DNA of 64,000 nt from Phycisphaerales bacterium (GCA_029260455.1 JAJDDF010000006.1:62001-126000), one strand, 5' to 3'. Shown: positions 53,684-64,000, numbered from the stretch's first letter. Numbers and translations: made by a program. The notes: generated by a model from the letters alone, not told the origin.

Positions 53684-56600
53684 ATGCGCGCCACATCTCT
53701 CACTCACGATACGGACGATGAGTACGACTACGAAACGTCGAGTCTTGCCCGTCTCGGATGGCTGACCGCTCTGGTGATCTGGGTGATTGCGGCTGCGGCG
53801 GCCATCAGCTTTGACCCCGCGGACCCGCCGAGCCATGCCATCGCCCAATCCGCAGGTGATGCTGGCCAGCCCATGTCCAACTGGATCGGGCAGGTCGGCG
53901 CGTTTGGCAGTTTTCACGCCTACCACATGCTGGGAGAATCAGGCGTCTGGACCATTCTTCTTGGCGTTCTCGTCGGATTGATTCATATCGCCTGGCGCGG
54001 GCCGTTGACCTGGCCAGGCATGCGGGCAGTCGGACTCATGATGATCGCCCTTGCGATCAGTTCCTTCCATGCACTTCTCGCACCAGAGTGGTCGGCGCTG
54101 CCTGAGGGCGGTGGCGGGCTCCTTGGAATCGCGGGCACGGGGCTGCTCGTTGAAAGATTCGGCGGCCTCGGCACGGGATTGATCCTCTTCGTCGGGCTAA
54201 CCATTGGGACATGGGTCGCCGCCGAGCAACTGCTAATTATTGTGCCGCGCGCACTCGGCCTTGTTGCTGGTGCCACCGCGAGCAGCGCTGCGCGGGCCGC
54301 AGTACGCGCCAAAGACGCGACGCAGGCTCGGCGAGGTCTCAAGACTCGAGAGGATGATGTCTCTGATGATCGGAAGTTGAGCGCGATCGGCCATTTGCTC
54401 GGCGGGATGAAACGACGGGCACTTGCAGATGAAGACGATTACGAAGAAGCCGACGAGTATGACACTGAGGAAGAATGGGAAGATGAAGAAGAGGGCAATG
54501 ATGCCTCACCAGATGATGAGTGGGAAGAAGCTGATGAAGAGGAAGAAGAAGTTGATGATGTACAGCACGTTGCAACACCAGACAGCAACAAAGCAATTGA
54601 TGCAGATGTCCTTCGGGAGAAGATTGCCAAATTGCCCGTGCGTTTTGCATCATCATCGAAACTGACGGCAACGCAGGAAGATCTCGATGCGCTGCGCGCG
54701 ATGCGCATCAGCGAAGAGGAAATCGATCGCTCATATCGCTTCCCACCACTCGACATTCTCACCGAGCCCGAGGAAAACTACTCCGAAGAGCTCGAACAGT
54801 GGGTGCGTTCACAGGCGGAGGATCTTGAAAAAGCCTTGCACACCTATGGCATCAAGGGTGAAGTGGTTGGCATCGACTCCGGCCCGGTGATCACACTGTT
54901 TCGCATTCGCCTCGCGCCCGGGACGAAGGTCGCGCAACTGACGCCTATTTCATTAGACATCGCGCGCATGTTGAAGGCCGTGAACATACGCATCGTGCCC
55001 AATGAAGAAGGGCAGGACACCGTTGGCATCGAAGTGCCAAATCAGCGCAAGGAAAAAGTTCGCCTCAAGGAATTGATGACCAACTCACAGGCGGCGGGTT
55101 CGATGGGCCTGCCAATGTTCTTGGGCAAGGACGCATCGGGAAATCCGCTGGTGATCGACTTGACCTCACTGCCCCACTTGCTCATTGCAGGCACGACGGG
55201 TTCGGGCAAGAGCGTGTGCATGAATGCGATCATCATGGGTTTCCTCTACACGATGAAGCCAAGCGATCTGAAACTGATTCTTGTTGATCCCAAGATGGTC
55301 GAGCTTTCGCAGTTCAAAGATATTCCGCACCTCTTGTGCCCGGTCGTGACAGAGATGGGCAAGGCCGCAGCGATTCTTGAATGGGCGGTTGCAAAAATGG
55401 ATGAGCGCTACGAATTGCTTGCAGAAGCAGGGTGTCGTGATATCGCGGCGTACAACAAGCTGACATGGGAAGAAAAGAAAGAGCATCTCAACCCGCGCAC
55501 AGAACTTGAAGAAGCGCGCATTCCCCGTAAATTGCCTTATATCGTTTTCCTGATCGATGAACTGGCCGACCTGATCATGACCTATAGAGATGTTGAAGGT
55601 TCAATTGTGCGCATTGCCCAGAAAGCACGCGCAGTCGGTATTCACTTGATTCTTGCAACGCAGCGCCCACAGGCAAATGTTGTCACGGGCCTGATCAAGA
55701 GCAACATGCCGGGGCGCATGAGTTTCCGCGTGGCCTCGGGGATGGATTCGCGTATCGTGCTCGATCAAAAAGGCGGCGAATTGCTGCTCGGGCATGGCGA
55801 TATGTTGATGTTGACGCCTCGATCGAGTATCCCAATTCGCGCTCAGGGCACACTTGTCGATGATGCAGAGGCGCGCAAGGCCGTGCGATTTATTCGTGAC
55901 GTGTCTGCTCCTTCATTCGAACGCACACTGACCACCATCGGCAACCATGGCTTTGGCGGCGAGGGCGCAGCTGGCCTTGTTGATGATTATGAAGAACGCA
56001 TGCGCCGCAGCGCTCAGGAAGATCCGCTGTTTGATCGCGCTGTCGAAATTGTTCTTGAAACACGTCGAGGTTCGGTGTCGTTGTTGCAACGCCGCCTAGC
56101 GATTGGCTATACACGTGCAAGTCGATTGATCGAATTGATGGGACAGGCCGGGATCATCGGTTCGCACAAGGGATCGGTAGCGCGTGAAGTCGTGATGACC
56201 ATCGATGAATGGCACGCGATGAAGAAGATCGCGGAGTCTGACGCTACTGGTGCAGTTGATCCGGAGAATGATTTCGATACTGAAGAGCCAGATGATGCGC
56301 TGTCGCCTGCGGAGTCAATGGCAGAAGAAACGCACACCGAAACGCCATTCATTTCGGCAGAACAAGATGATTCCGAAACGATTGTGAAACTCGAATCTAG
56401 CAAACCTGAAATGACTGCGGAACCGGAAGATGATCGTGTGACCGCAGTTGTTGATGAAGTTGAAGAAGACGCCGAGGCTTCAGATGTACTGGTAGTGGAA
56501 GAAACCGAACCGGCTGTAGACGAGGTTGGGGAGGAACAAGAAGATGACGAAGAGGAATACGTCTATGTCGATGAAGAAGGCAACGAACTAAGTTCGGAAG

Positions 56601-56770
56601 AAGCTGAAGCACTCGATGGAGAAGACTGGGAATATGCCGAAGATGAGGATGAGGCTGAAGAACTCATTGACAAAACAAATACAACTGAAGAGGACGCTAC
56701 TGTTGAAGAGAATCAGCCTGATGTGCATGTCACTGATCAGGCTGGTCAGCGCAGGCGCGCCTCGGCATAA
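53684..56770 (+). CDS. ftsK: DNA translocase FtsK with acidic linker and C-terminal tail
   Basis: Pumps DNA at the division site. The 1028-residue protein has four membrane spans in the first 190 residues and a linker very rich in Glu and Asp (about 250-305). The motor follows with GTTGSGKSVCMNA near 502, IVFLIDELADLIM and LATQRPQANVVTGLIK. The gamma winged helix (SLLQRRLAIGYTRASRLIE) is at about 794-850. Unusually about 170 residues follow gamma, mostly Glu/Asp repeats ending RRRASA. ATG 53684 is chosen; a TTG seven codons upstream is in frame. Ribosome site weak. Convergent with the next gene by three bases. Confidence 0.93.
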   Translation: MRATSLTHDTDDEYDYETSSLARLGWLTALVIWVIAAAAAISFDPADPPSHAIAQSAGDAGQPMSNWIGQVGAFGSFHAYHMLGESGVWTILLGVLVGLIHIAWRGPLTWPGMRAVGLMMIALAISSFHALLAPEWSALPEGGGGLLGIAGTGLLVERFGGLGTGLILFVGLTIGTWVAAEQLLIIVPRALGLVAGATASSAARAAVRAKDATQARRGLKTREDDVSDDRKLSAIGHLLGGMKRRALADEDDYEEADEYDTEEEWEDEEEGNDASPDDEWEEADEEEEEVDDVQHVATPDSNKAIDADVLREKIAKLPVRFASSSKLTATQEDLDALRAMRISEEEIDRSYRFPPLDILTEPEENYSEELEQWVRSQAEDLEKALHTYGIKGEVVGIDSGPVITLFRIRLAPGTKVAQLTPISLDIARMLKAVNIRIVPNEEGQDTVGIEVPNQRKEKVRLKELMTNSQAAGSMGLPMFLGKDASGNPLVIDLTSLPHLLIAGTTGSGKSVCMNAIIMGFLYTMKPSDLKLILVDPKMVELSQFKDIPHLLCPVVTEMGKAAAILEWAVAKMDERYELLAEAGCRDIAAYNKLTWEEKKEHLNPRTELEEARIPRKLPYIVFLIDELADLIMTYRDVEGSIVRIAQKARAVGIHLILATQRPQANVVTGLIKSNMPGRMSFRVASGMDSRIVLDQKGGELLLGHGDMLMLTPRSSIPIRAQGTLVDDAEARKAVRFIRDVSAPSFERTLTTIGNHGFGGEGAAGLVDDYEERMRRSAQEDPLFDRAVEIVLETRRGSVSLLQRRLAIGYTRASRLIELMGQAGIIGSHKGSVAREVVMTIDEWHAMKKIAESDATGAVDPENDFDTEEPDDALSPAESMAEETHTETPFISAEQDDSETIVKLESSKPEMTAEPEDDRVTAVVDEVEEDAEASDVLVVEETEPAVDEVGEEQEDDEEEYVYVDEEGNELSSEEAEALDGEDWEYAEDEDEAEELIDKTNTTEEDATVEENQPDVHVTDQAGQRRRASA

Positions 56771-56773
56771 CAC

Positions 56774-57667
56774 TTACGCCCAGAGCAACATGAATCCAAT
56801 GACGATGCCTGCGATCATCCACGCGGGTACTGCAATGCGCTCGGCGTGCATGAGTATCGCCCACAAGGCAAGCTGCGCAAGGGCAAAGACAATCGCGGGA
56901 ATACCCCAGTTCCAGCATTCAATGGCCGCCCCACCCATCGAGACAGCGCCCGCAAACACCGCCACACATGTCAGAACAAGTGTTGCACCGCGTCGACCAA
57001 GGGCAGTTGCCGTTGTCGCAATGCCCGCGCCACGGTCAGCATGTTCATCACGAATGATGCACAGAAGGAGTGATGCGCTGAGCAGTGATGCGCCCAGCAT
57101 GACCGCAAGCACACTGCACGTACTGATTCCGTTTTCAAGCGTTTCACTCGCTGCCTGAGCGGCTTCTGGATCAAAGGCGTGTGACACATTGTCGCGCAAT
57201 TGTTGATCCCCATACCCGCGCGCCAAGAGAAGCGGCAAGATCAGGCTCACAACAGGAAGCGTCCATTCAATCCATCGCAAGAGCCATGTCGCACGCGACG
57301 GCTCACCTGTTCCAATACCAACGCGAATGAGCACAAGCACCGCAAGCAGTGTGAGGCCGATCCACGGTTGAATAAGCAGCATCGCCAGTGACAACAGGCA
57401 TGCAATGGCACCGAAGAGGACGCGAGCGATGCTCAGTGCTTCATCACTCACCTGCCCGCGTTTGCGCACAAGGCTCAGGCGCAGGTCATTCTCACGCTGC
57501 AGAATGAGACTGTCGAGACACGTGAAGGCGTACATGATTGTCGCGATAAGCGCGAGCGCTCCGGTCCACCCGCCACTCGCCACGCCGCGCGCAATGATCA
57601 AAACATACGGCAGCACCATTGCCCCGATGAGCCAACGTCCCGCGAGCAGTGCGCGCAACAGAACCAT
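56774..57667 (-). CDS. Polytopic membrane protein, weakly UbiA-like
   Basis: A 297-residue protein with about eight hydrophobic segments. A cytoplasmic loop reads CIIRDEHADRGAGIATTATALGRRG, resembling the second Asp-rich motif of UbiA prenyltransferases followed by the usual ALG turn, and TCLDSLILQRENDLRLS sits where the first motif is expected but has lost most of its aspartates. It may be a UbiA relative that acts on an isoprenoid or a degenerate member without activity. It is followed, 85 bases downstream in the opposite gene order, by the epimerase on the same strand. Function not assigned. Confidence 0.5.
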   Translation of the reverse strand: MVLLRALLAGRWLIGAMVLPYVLIIARGVASGGWTGALALIATIMYAFTCLDSLILQRENDLRLSLVRKRGQVSDEALSIARVLFGAIACLLSLAMLLIQPWIGLTLLAVLVLIRVGIGTGEPSRATWLLRWIEWTLPVVSLILPLLLARGYGDQQLRDNVSHAFDPEAAQAASETLENGISTCSVLAVMLGASLLSASLLLCIIRDEHADRGAGIATTATALGRRGATLVLTCVAVFAGAVSMGGAAIECWNWGIPAIVFALAQLALWAILMHAERIAVPAWMIAGIVIGFMLLWA

Positions 57668-57751
57668 GATCCGTGCTATCGGTCCATCATTTGAGGCACA
57701 TTATGAAGCCCTGGCGGCAAGCATCAAATAACTGCGCGACGGACATGCCTA

Positions 57752-58777
57752 TCAGGGCTGTACGCCAGCATGCGTACACCCGAAGGCCTCGGCGGTGGAC
57801 GCAAGGGCCTCGGCAAGCGGTGTCGCTGCTTGAAAACCGAGCAAACGCGAGGCGGCAGCGACATCTGCCCGCGAATGCCGAACTTCGCCTTCGCGCTCTG
57901 GCATGAACCGAATCGAGCATTCTGGTGCGCACTTCGCAATAAGCTGCTCCGCAACATCGAGCACACTGACAGACGTGCCAGTGCCGATGTTGATCGCCTG
58001 GCCTGTGGGTATCTCGGATGACGTTGCAGCAAACATCATGGCGCGCACAATATCATCGACATAGACCAAATCGCGCGTCGCGGAACCGTCGCCGTAGATC
58101 ACTGGCGATTCACCAGCATGCAACGCTGTGATAAACGCCGGGATCATCGCGGCATACGCACCATGTGCGGGTTGCCCGGGACCAAAGACATTGAACAGGC
58201 GCAAAGCCACGCCTGCAAGGCCGTATGAATCTGCCCACGCGCGCACAATATGTTCACCGGCGGCCTTGCCCGCAGCATAGGGTGAACGCGGATCAAGCGG
58301 CACCGTCTCAGCAATGGGCAATTGCGCACGATCGCCATACACCGCACACGATGATGCAAACACCCAGCGCTCAACTCCTGCGCGGCGAGCGGCTTCTGCC
58401 ACGCGCTCCGTGCCGTCGACATTCACCGCAAAGTATCGATCCGGATCTTCAATCGATCGCACAACCGACACCAGCGCCGCCAGATGAAAAACAATCTGCG
58501 AACCATCCACCGCCTCATGCAGCGCAACGGGATCGAGAATCGATCCATAGACGAATCGTGCATGAGTGGGATAACGCTCGATCAATCCTGCGACGCCCTG
58601 CGCATCGCCGCCCGAGAGATCATCAATTACTGTGACGGTTGCCCCGGCATCCAGCAGTGCCCTGACCAGGTGCGTGCCGATGAAGCCCGCGCCCCCGGTG
58701 ATGCACACACGCTTGCCGGTGAAGGCATGCTTCTGAGAAGCACCAAGATGTTCGATCCCTCCATCCACAACGCACAC
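57752..58777 (-). CDS. NAD-dependent epimerase/dehydratase (UDP-glucose 4-epimerase-like)
   Basis: Short-chain dehydrogenase of the extended family that epimerises or dehydrates nucleotide sugars. The 341-residue protein has the NAD-binding TGGAGFIGTHLVRALL near residue 26, FHLAALVSV, VFASSCAVYGD and the catalytic YAAGK, then LRLFNVFGPGQ and FMPEREGEVRHSRAD. It could be a GalE or a related UDP-sugar epimerase; substrate not determined from sequence. The GTG at 58777 has AAGGA about seven bases upstream. It lies downstream of a terminator from the dockerin gene, so it has its own promoter. Confidence 0.87.
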   Translation of the reverse strand: MCVVDGGIEHLGASQKHAFTGKRVCITGGAGFIGTHLVRALLDAGATVTVIDDLSGGDAQGVAGLIERYPTHARFVYGSILDPVALHEAVDGSQIVFHLAALVSVVRSIEDPDRYFAVNVDGTERVAEAARRAGVERWVFASSCAVYGDRAQLPIAETVPLDPRSPYAAGKAAGEHIVRAWADSYGLAGVALRLFNVFGPGQPAHGAYAAMIPAFITALHAGESPVIYGDGSATRDLVYVDDIVRAMMFAATSSEIPTGQAINIGTGTSVSVLDVAEQLIAKCAPECSIRFMPEREGEVRHSRADVAAASRLLGFQAATPLAEALASTAEAFGCTHAGVQP

Positions 58778-58944
58778 AGTCTATCCTTGCTGGGAGAAAA
58801 TCAGAACATCCAATTGTGTACCCTCGGCTACTTCGCCCAAAGTGCCGCTTGAGAGCGCATCATCCAAGGAATATCCACAGGTTCTGCAAAATTATTTTTT
58901 CTCAACTGGCTCGAAGCATCACTGCCAAGTACTGAGATGCCATG

Positions 58945-58973
58945 AAAAAAAGCCACGGCGTCCCGGCCATGGC
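58945..58973 (-). terminator. Rho-independent terminator after the secreted dockerin gene
   Basis: On the minus strand an eight-base stem GCCATGGC/GCCGTGGC (one G-T pair) around a six-base loop is followed by seven T residues. It lies about 100 bases after the dockerin gene stop and before the epimerase start at 58777. Confidence 0.88.
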
Positions 58974-59073
58974 CTTTGTGGGCACACAACAGACGCCCCG
59001 CTGCCTTGTGGGTTGCAGCACTTTGTTTTGACGCGTGTGCTGCGGCACGGTTCCCAACACGAACAATCCAGAT

Positions 59074-60009
59074 TCAATTGCAGTTCGTGCCAAAGGCGAA
59101 GAGCAGGAGTTGCAGGTCGTCGAGGCCGACGACTCCGTCGGAATCGAGGTCCGCAGGTCCGGCGCAGGAGAAACAGGTTGGCTTCACAATCGCGCGGTAA
59201 TTGCCAACGGTGTCTGGCTGCGCGAATTGACCGGTGACGAGCACCACATACGTGCCGGGGCTCAACAAAGTGAAAATGCTCGTATCGGAGCCGCACGGCG
59301 ACTCAGTAAGGGCACCATGGCCACCGAGCATTTCTATCGCACAAAAACTCTCTGGATCCTCGAACGGTTCGCTGGTGATCACTCCAAAGCCACCCCAATC
59401 GCTCCAAAGCTCGAACGAGTACCAATCAGTATGCGGAATCTCGATCAGGAACCAGTCGAGATCCCAGCATGCGGTATGAATGTCTCCGGCGCTCCTGTTT
59501 GTGGCCCCGCACATAGGCACACCGACTTGCATTTCATCGAACAGGACAAGTGCCTCGAAGCACCCGCCATTGACGATGTCTTCGCACGTTTCAAGATTCC
59601 TGATCTCCCCGGGCACACTCTCCGTATCACCCTCACATTCGACGCAGGGCGGGAGTGGGCCCGTCCCACCCGCCGGCGGGACGTCGGGAAACGAGCATGT
59701 GGTGCCAAACGCTGCAAGCAGCAGTTGCAAGTCTCCAAGCCCGACAACTCTATCTTGATCGATGTCCGGCCGACCCAGGCAGGAAAAACAATAGTTCGGA
59801 GTGCCCCGTGATTGTGCCTCCTGTCGCTGCGACAAGATCGTTTGATTCGACAACACCCAGGGCAATCCATCCGGCGCGATGTCTACCACTTCCGCCGCGG
59901 AAGCCGCTGCGGCTCCCGGCCGCTCAAGCTTCACCTGCCCCGTCGCCATCACGGCCACCAAACCACCAAGAGCCGACCCGACCACCATCCTGTATGTGCG
60001 TGTGTGCAT
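59074..60009 (-). CDS. Secreted protein with a dockerin half-repeat at each end
   Basis: A 311-residue exported protein: signal-like lead (about 1-25), one calcium-type dockerin half near residue 80 (DIDQDRVVGLGDLQLLLAAF), a cysteine-containing middle domain of about 170 residues (DWFLIEIPHTDWYSFELWSD, TYVVLVTGQF), and a second half at the C-terminus (DLDSDGVVGLDDLQLLLFAF). The two halves are close copies. ATG 60009 has GGAG ten bases upstream. The middle domain resembles pre-peptidase C-terminal (PPC) beta domains. It lies directly after the atp terminator, so it is transcribed from its own promoter. Confidence 0.8.
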   Translation of the reverse strand: MHTRTYRMVVGSALGGLVAVMATGQVKLERPGAAAASAAEVVDIAPDGLPWVLSNQTILSQRQEAQSRGTPNYCFSCLGRPDIDQDRVVGLGDLQLLLAAFGTTCSFPDVPPAGGTGPLPPCVECEGDTESVPGEIRNLETCEDIVNGGCFEALVLFDEMQVGVPMCGATNRSAGDIHTACWDLDWFLIEIPHTDWYSFELWSDWGGFGVITSEPFEDPESFCAIEMLGGHGALTESPCGSDTSIFTLLSPGTYVVLVTGQFAQPDTVGNYRAIVKPTCFSCAGPADLDSDGVVGLDDLQLLLFAFGTNCN

Positions 60010-60090
60010 GGCAATGTCTCCTTGACGCCGAACCGGGCGTCTCTCTATTGGAGCCGCATGAGCCCCCTGGGTTCCATCTGAATCCGGCAG

Positions 60091-60130
60091 CAAAAAGGAA
60101 AAAGCCGCCCTGGATGACACCAGAGCGGCT
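60091..60130 (-). terminator. Rho-independent terminator directly after atpA
   Basis: On the minus strand an 11-base stem AGCCGCTCTGG/CCAGGGCGGCT (one G-T pair) with a six-base loop is followed by TTTTTCCTTTTT. It lies 35 bases after the atpA stop and closes the atpB-E-F-H-A transcript. Confidence 0.93.
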
Positions 60131-60165
60131 TCTTCGTATTCGTTGCAATTTCTCTATGGTCGAGT

Positions 60166-61725
<1,560 letters not shown>

Positions 61726-61762
61726 TCAACGTTCCTTTTGGGGACTACTCGATGTCGTTGTT

Positions 61763-62389
61763 TCAGTTCTGATGTGGGTCGTTGTCTTCAAATGCTTTTT
61801 CAGATGCTGCGCGCACGCGCCCGGTGCCCTCTCGCGAAAGCCGTTCAGCGATTGAACGCAACTGCGAACGCACCGAATCATCAAACAGGCGATCGCCGAT
61901 CTGCATGCGCACGCCACCAATCATGGAGGGGTCGGAATAGGTGTACAAGACCGGTTCGCGGTTGAGCGCCGTCTTCAGGTGCTGGCGAATGCTCTCCAGT
62001 TGTTCTGCAGGGATAGAAGCCCGGGTGTACACGTCGACTTCGACGCGACCAAACTTTTCCTGCACCATTTCCTGAAAAGCCGCGACCACAGACAGCAAAC
62101 GCATGAGGCGATCCTTGCGATTGAGCACCTGCAACGTGCGCAAGAGCAGATCGCTCAACTGTCCCTCGAACATCTTGCCCAGGGAACGTTCGCGTTCTGC
62201 GACACTCAGGATTCGGCTGGCAAGAAACTCACTCAACTCTGCACTCTGGCGCGTGAGTTCAATCAGGTCGTCGCACTCGCCGGAGAGCTCTTCGAGGCGA
62301 TCGCGCCCGCCCTCAGCTTCTGCAAGCTTGAAGACACTTTCCGCGTACACGCGGTCGACAGCTTCGGGGGGTGATTCATACAGCGGCAT
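61763..62389 (-). CDS. atpH: ATP synthase F1 subunit delta (OSCP)
   Basis: Stalk subunit connecting F1 to the b dimer. The 208-residue protein has the helical N-terminal domain (VYAESVFKLAEAEGGRDRL, FLASRILSVAERERSLGKMF) and the C-terminal DPSMIGGVRMQIGDRLFDDSV, the classical delta end. GAGG precedes ATG 62389. It is slightly longer than usual (about 180). Next upstream is atpF, 27 bases away. Confidence 0.92.
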   Translation of the reverse strand: MPLYESPPEAVDRVYAESVFKLAEAEGGRDRLEELSGECDDLIELTRQSAELSEFLASRILSVAERERSLGKMFEGQLSDLLLRTLQVLNRKDRLMRLLSVVAAFQEMVQEKFGRVEVDVYTRASIPAEQLESIRQHLKTALNREPVLYTYSDPSMIGGVRMQIGDRLFDDSVRSQLRSIAERLSREGTGRVRAASEKAFEDNDPHQN

Positions 62390-62416
62390 TGCGCATCCTC
62401 AATAACACTTCACGCA

Positions 62417-63085
62417 TCAGGCAGAAACGCCTGCACCTGCATACTCCGAAGAAATTTCCGCAAGCGTTTCCTCGACCAGTCGCGACTGATCACGCTCGTT
62501 GATTTCACGTTGGAGAATCTTCTCCGCCACCGCGATCGAGAGTGTTGACGCTTCCTGATATATCTCAGCGAGCGCCGCACGTTTGGCGGCTTCGATATTC
62601 CTTCTGGCGCTATCGCGCAGCTCGTTCAATTCTGTCTCCGCTTGCGATCGTAACTCAGCGGCAAGACGCGACTGTTCCGCCTTGGTCTGTTCGACCATCG
62701 CGTTTGCTTCCGATTTCGCCTGCGCAAGCGAACGCTCATATTCCTTGAGCGCTTCATCGGCGCGTTTGCGAGCTTCTTCAGCGGCAAGAATCTCGCCACG
62801 AATCTTCCCGTCGCGCTCATCAAGCCCCTTCAAGAGCTTGGGCCAGACCGCTTTGTACAAGATAAAAAACGCAACACCAAAGACCAGAATCGCCGTGATG
62901 AACGATACCAGTTGGAAATCCAGCGGGTTGGGATCGCCCCCGGGAACGTGCGCTGCACCAGCAACATCATGGCTATCGACGGCATGGCCACCTGCAACAT
63001 CCTCCTCGGCGCCAAATGCGGCGCGCGCGAACAAGAGCACTGCAGAGCCAACACCAATTCGAATGCTATATCGGTTGAACATCAT
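62417..63085 (-). CDS. atpF: ATP synthase F0 subunit b
   Basis: Peripheral stalk subunit. The 222-residue protein begins with a signal-peptide-like lead (hydrophobic then ARAAFGAEE) and a linker before the usual membrane helix (FITAILVFGVAFFILYKAVWPKLL, split here: FITAILVFGVAFF and ILYKAVWPKLL) at about 60-85, followed by the long charged coiled coil (LDERDGKIRGEILAAEEARK). The extra lead is absent in E. coli b. Start ATG 63085 has GAGGGT four bases upstream. Confidence 0.92.
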   Translation of the reverse strand: MMFNRYSIRIGVGSAVLLFARAAFGAEEDVAGGHAVDSHDVAGAAHVPGGDPNPLDFQLVSFITAILVFGVAFFILYKAVWPKLLKGLDERDGKIRGEILAAEEARKRADEALKEYERSLAQAKSEANAMVEQTKAEQSRLAAELRSQAETELNELRDSARRNIEAAKRAALAEIYQEASTLSIAVAEKILQREINERDQSRLVEETLAEISSEYAGAGVSA

Positions 63086-63158
63086 TCACCCTCGAAAGGC
63101 GTCACGCACAACACCGGTTCGCACGATTGCGGACCGACACATGGCGGTGACAAATCGA

Positions 63159-63494
63159 TCAGATGAGGAAGATCGCCAAGAGGCCGACCACAACCGCGAA
63201 GAGGGTCGCACCTTCGACAAGCGCCGCTGTCAGAATCATGTTCGTACCGATCGTGCCCGCAGCCTCAGGCTGACGCGCGATCGCCTCGACCGCCGAGCCG
63301 CCGATGCGACCGATACCCGGCCCGCCGCCCATCACTGCAAGGCCCGCACCAAGACCGGCGCCGAGGCCCTTGCCGATCGCGGTCAGGCCATCACCTGTCG
63401 AGGTAACTGCATCCTGCGCGAGCGCCGGATCTGCAGCAACCAAGCTAAACGTTGCCATCGCAACACTACATCCAGCAATCTTCTTCACGTTCAT
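63159..63494 (-). CDS. atpE: ATP synthase F0 subunit c with a signal-like N-terminus
   Basis: Forms the rotor ring. From ATG 63494 the 111-residue protein starts with a signal-like segment (MNVKKIAGCSVAMATFSLVA, with ADPALAQ after it). The ring body has two hairpin helices, with ARQPE in the loop and the ion-binding glutamate in ALVEGATLFAVVVGLLAIF. The residues around it (VEGAT) and a glycine-rich first helix suggest proton rather than sodium coupling. A longer start at 63515 has no ribosome site. The usual length without a lead is about 80. Confidence 0.93.
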   Translation of the reverse strand: MNVKKIAGCSVAMATFSLVAADPALAQDAVTSTGDGLTAIGKGLGAGLGAGLAVMGGGPGIGRIGGSAVEAIARQPEAAGTIGTNMILTAALVEGATLFAVVVGLLAIFLI

Positions 63495-63610
63495 TGCTTC
63501 ATCGCTCCGTGTCATGCGGCGCTGTAGGCCGCGGTCAAACTGAAAGTTCAGGAACCAGATTCAACATGCTTTCTGCGGCAACTCGCCACATCGAGCACAC
63601 ATTGTTTTGT

Positions 63611-64000
63611 TCACGCGGTTACGGGCACCGCCAAGTCTTCAACATGCGACTCATCGCCGCCCGTATACGCCTCTGCCATTTCATCTTCGTGGTGCTCATG
63701 GTGGCGCAACTGCGCGATAAACACTGTGGTCAGGAACATGAAGATGAAGGCCTGCAGGAAGGCCACGAACAACTCAAGGAACATCAGGGGTACCGAAGCC
63801 ACAAACGCCACGAGCGTCACACCCGTGCCGCCCACAACGCCGAGCCCTTCAAAGGCAAGCACTGTGAACATAAGCAGCGTCGCAAGCAGTGTGTGCCCGG
63901 CGGTCATATTCGCAAACAGACGAATGGCAAGTGCGAAGGGCTTGATGAACATGCCCATGATTTCAACAGGCACCATGATGGGCGCCAGATACACAGGCGC
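63611..64000 (-). CDS. atpB: ATP synthase F0 subunit a, C-terminal part (runs off the window)
   Basis: Stator channel subunit. The last 129 codons are present and the gene continues past base 64000. The ion-path arginine lies in [19 protein letters not shown], the signature of subunit a, followed by the final helices ([20 protein letters not shown]) and a histidine/glutamate-rich tail ([12 protein letters not shown]) that is longer than usual. It precedes atpE by 116 bases. Confidence 0.95.
   Translation of the reverse strand, partial: APVYLAPIMVPVEIMGMFIKPFALAIRLFANMTAGHTLLATLLMFTVLAFEGLGVVGGTGVTLVAFVASVPLMFLELFVAFLQAFIFMFLTTVFIAQLRHHEHHEDEMAEAYTGGDESHVEDLAVPVTA

Noticed and set aside
33366-60009. 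A cellulosome-like complex built on the dockerin proteins
   Set aside because: No cohesin domain or glycoside hydrolase is in the window, and planctomycete dockerin repeats commonly occur without cellulosomes.

Overview
The window most likely comes from a planctomycete of the class Phycisphaerae. This is an inference from gene content: a DUF1800/DUF1501 pair, dockerin-type calcium repeats on several secreted proteins, a very long SecA without the usual zinc-binding tail, a futalosine-route menaquinone gene, and an ATP synthase operon whose c and b subunits carry signal-like N-termini. I saw no insertion sequence, prophage, CRISPR array or integration scar. It reads as ordinary chromosomal backbone with a large envelope and secretion content.

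Layout. 1-4.4 kb: a partial adenine deaminase gene (minus) diverges from a PP2C-type phosphatase, a BtpA-family protein and a secreted DUF885 metallopeptidase. 4.4-8.9 kb: secA (minus), preceded on the same strand by a small single-span membrane ORF that could be a leader gene. 8.9-12.7 kb: birA, then DUF1800 and DUF1501 genes. 12.7-15.5 kb (minus): ribF-nrnA-DNA methyltransferase, coupled by 4-base overlaps. 15.6 kb: futalosine hydrolase mqnB.

16.5-46.2 kb holds two filament machines. Type IV pilus-type genes on the plus strand come in two blocks (pilM-N-O-P-like-B at 16.5-21.9 kb; pilT, pilC and three prepilin-like genes at 39.4-46.2 kb). Between them on the minus strand lies a type II secretion operon running dockerin protein-gspH-G-E-F-D-I-J-K-L-M-C (34.1 to 21.9 kb). 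Its first gene encodes a secreted dockerin protein, and a 1361-residue secreted Ig-like protein with its own terminator lies immediately upstream. A LuxR-type regulator sits between that gene and pilT. Only one secretin is present, and neither PilQ nor a prepilin peptidase is in the window.

46.3-51.5 kb: 6-phosphogluconate dehydrogenase (minus), tRNA-Ala(TGC), and a four-gene lipoprotein operon (two LpoB-like proteins, a COG3014-like protein, a YcfL-like protein). 51.5-60.0 kb: a five-heme cytochrome ending in a dockerin (minus), ftsK with an acidic tail beyond its gamma domain, a UbiA-like membrane protein, an NAD-dependent sugar epimerase and another dockerin protein. 60.2-64 kb (minus): atpB(partial)-E-F-H-A, ending in a clear terminator directly after atpA, so atpG, atpD and atpC are not in this operon.

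Together the region supports export (SecA), outer-membrane delivery (T2SS) and display of calcium-binding surface proteins, along with pili, envelope lipoproteins, chromosome partitioning and energy conservation.
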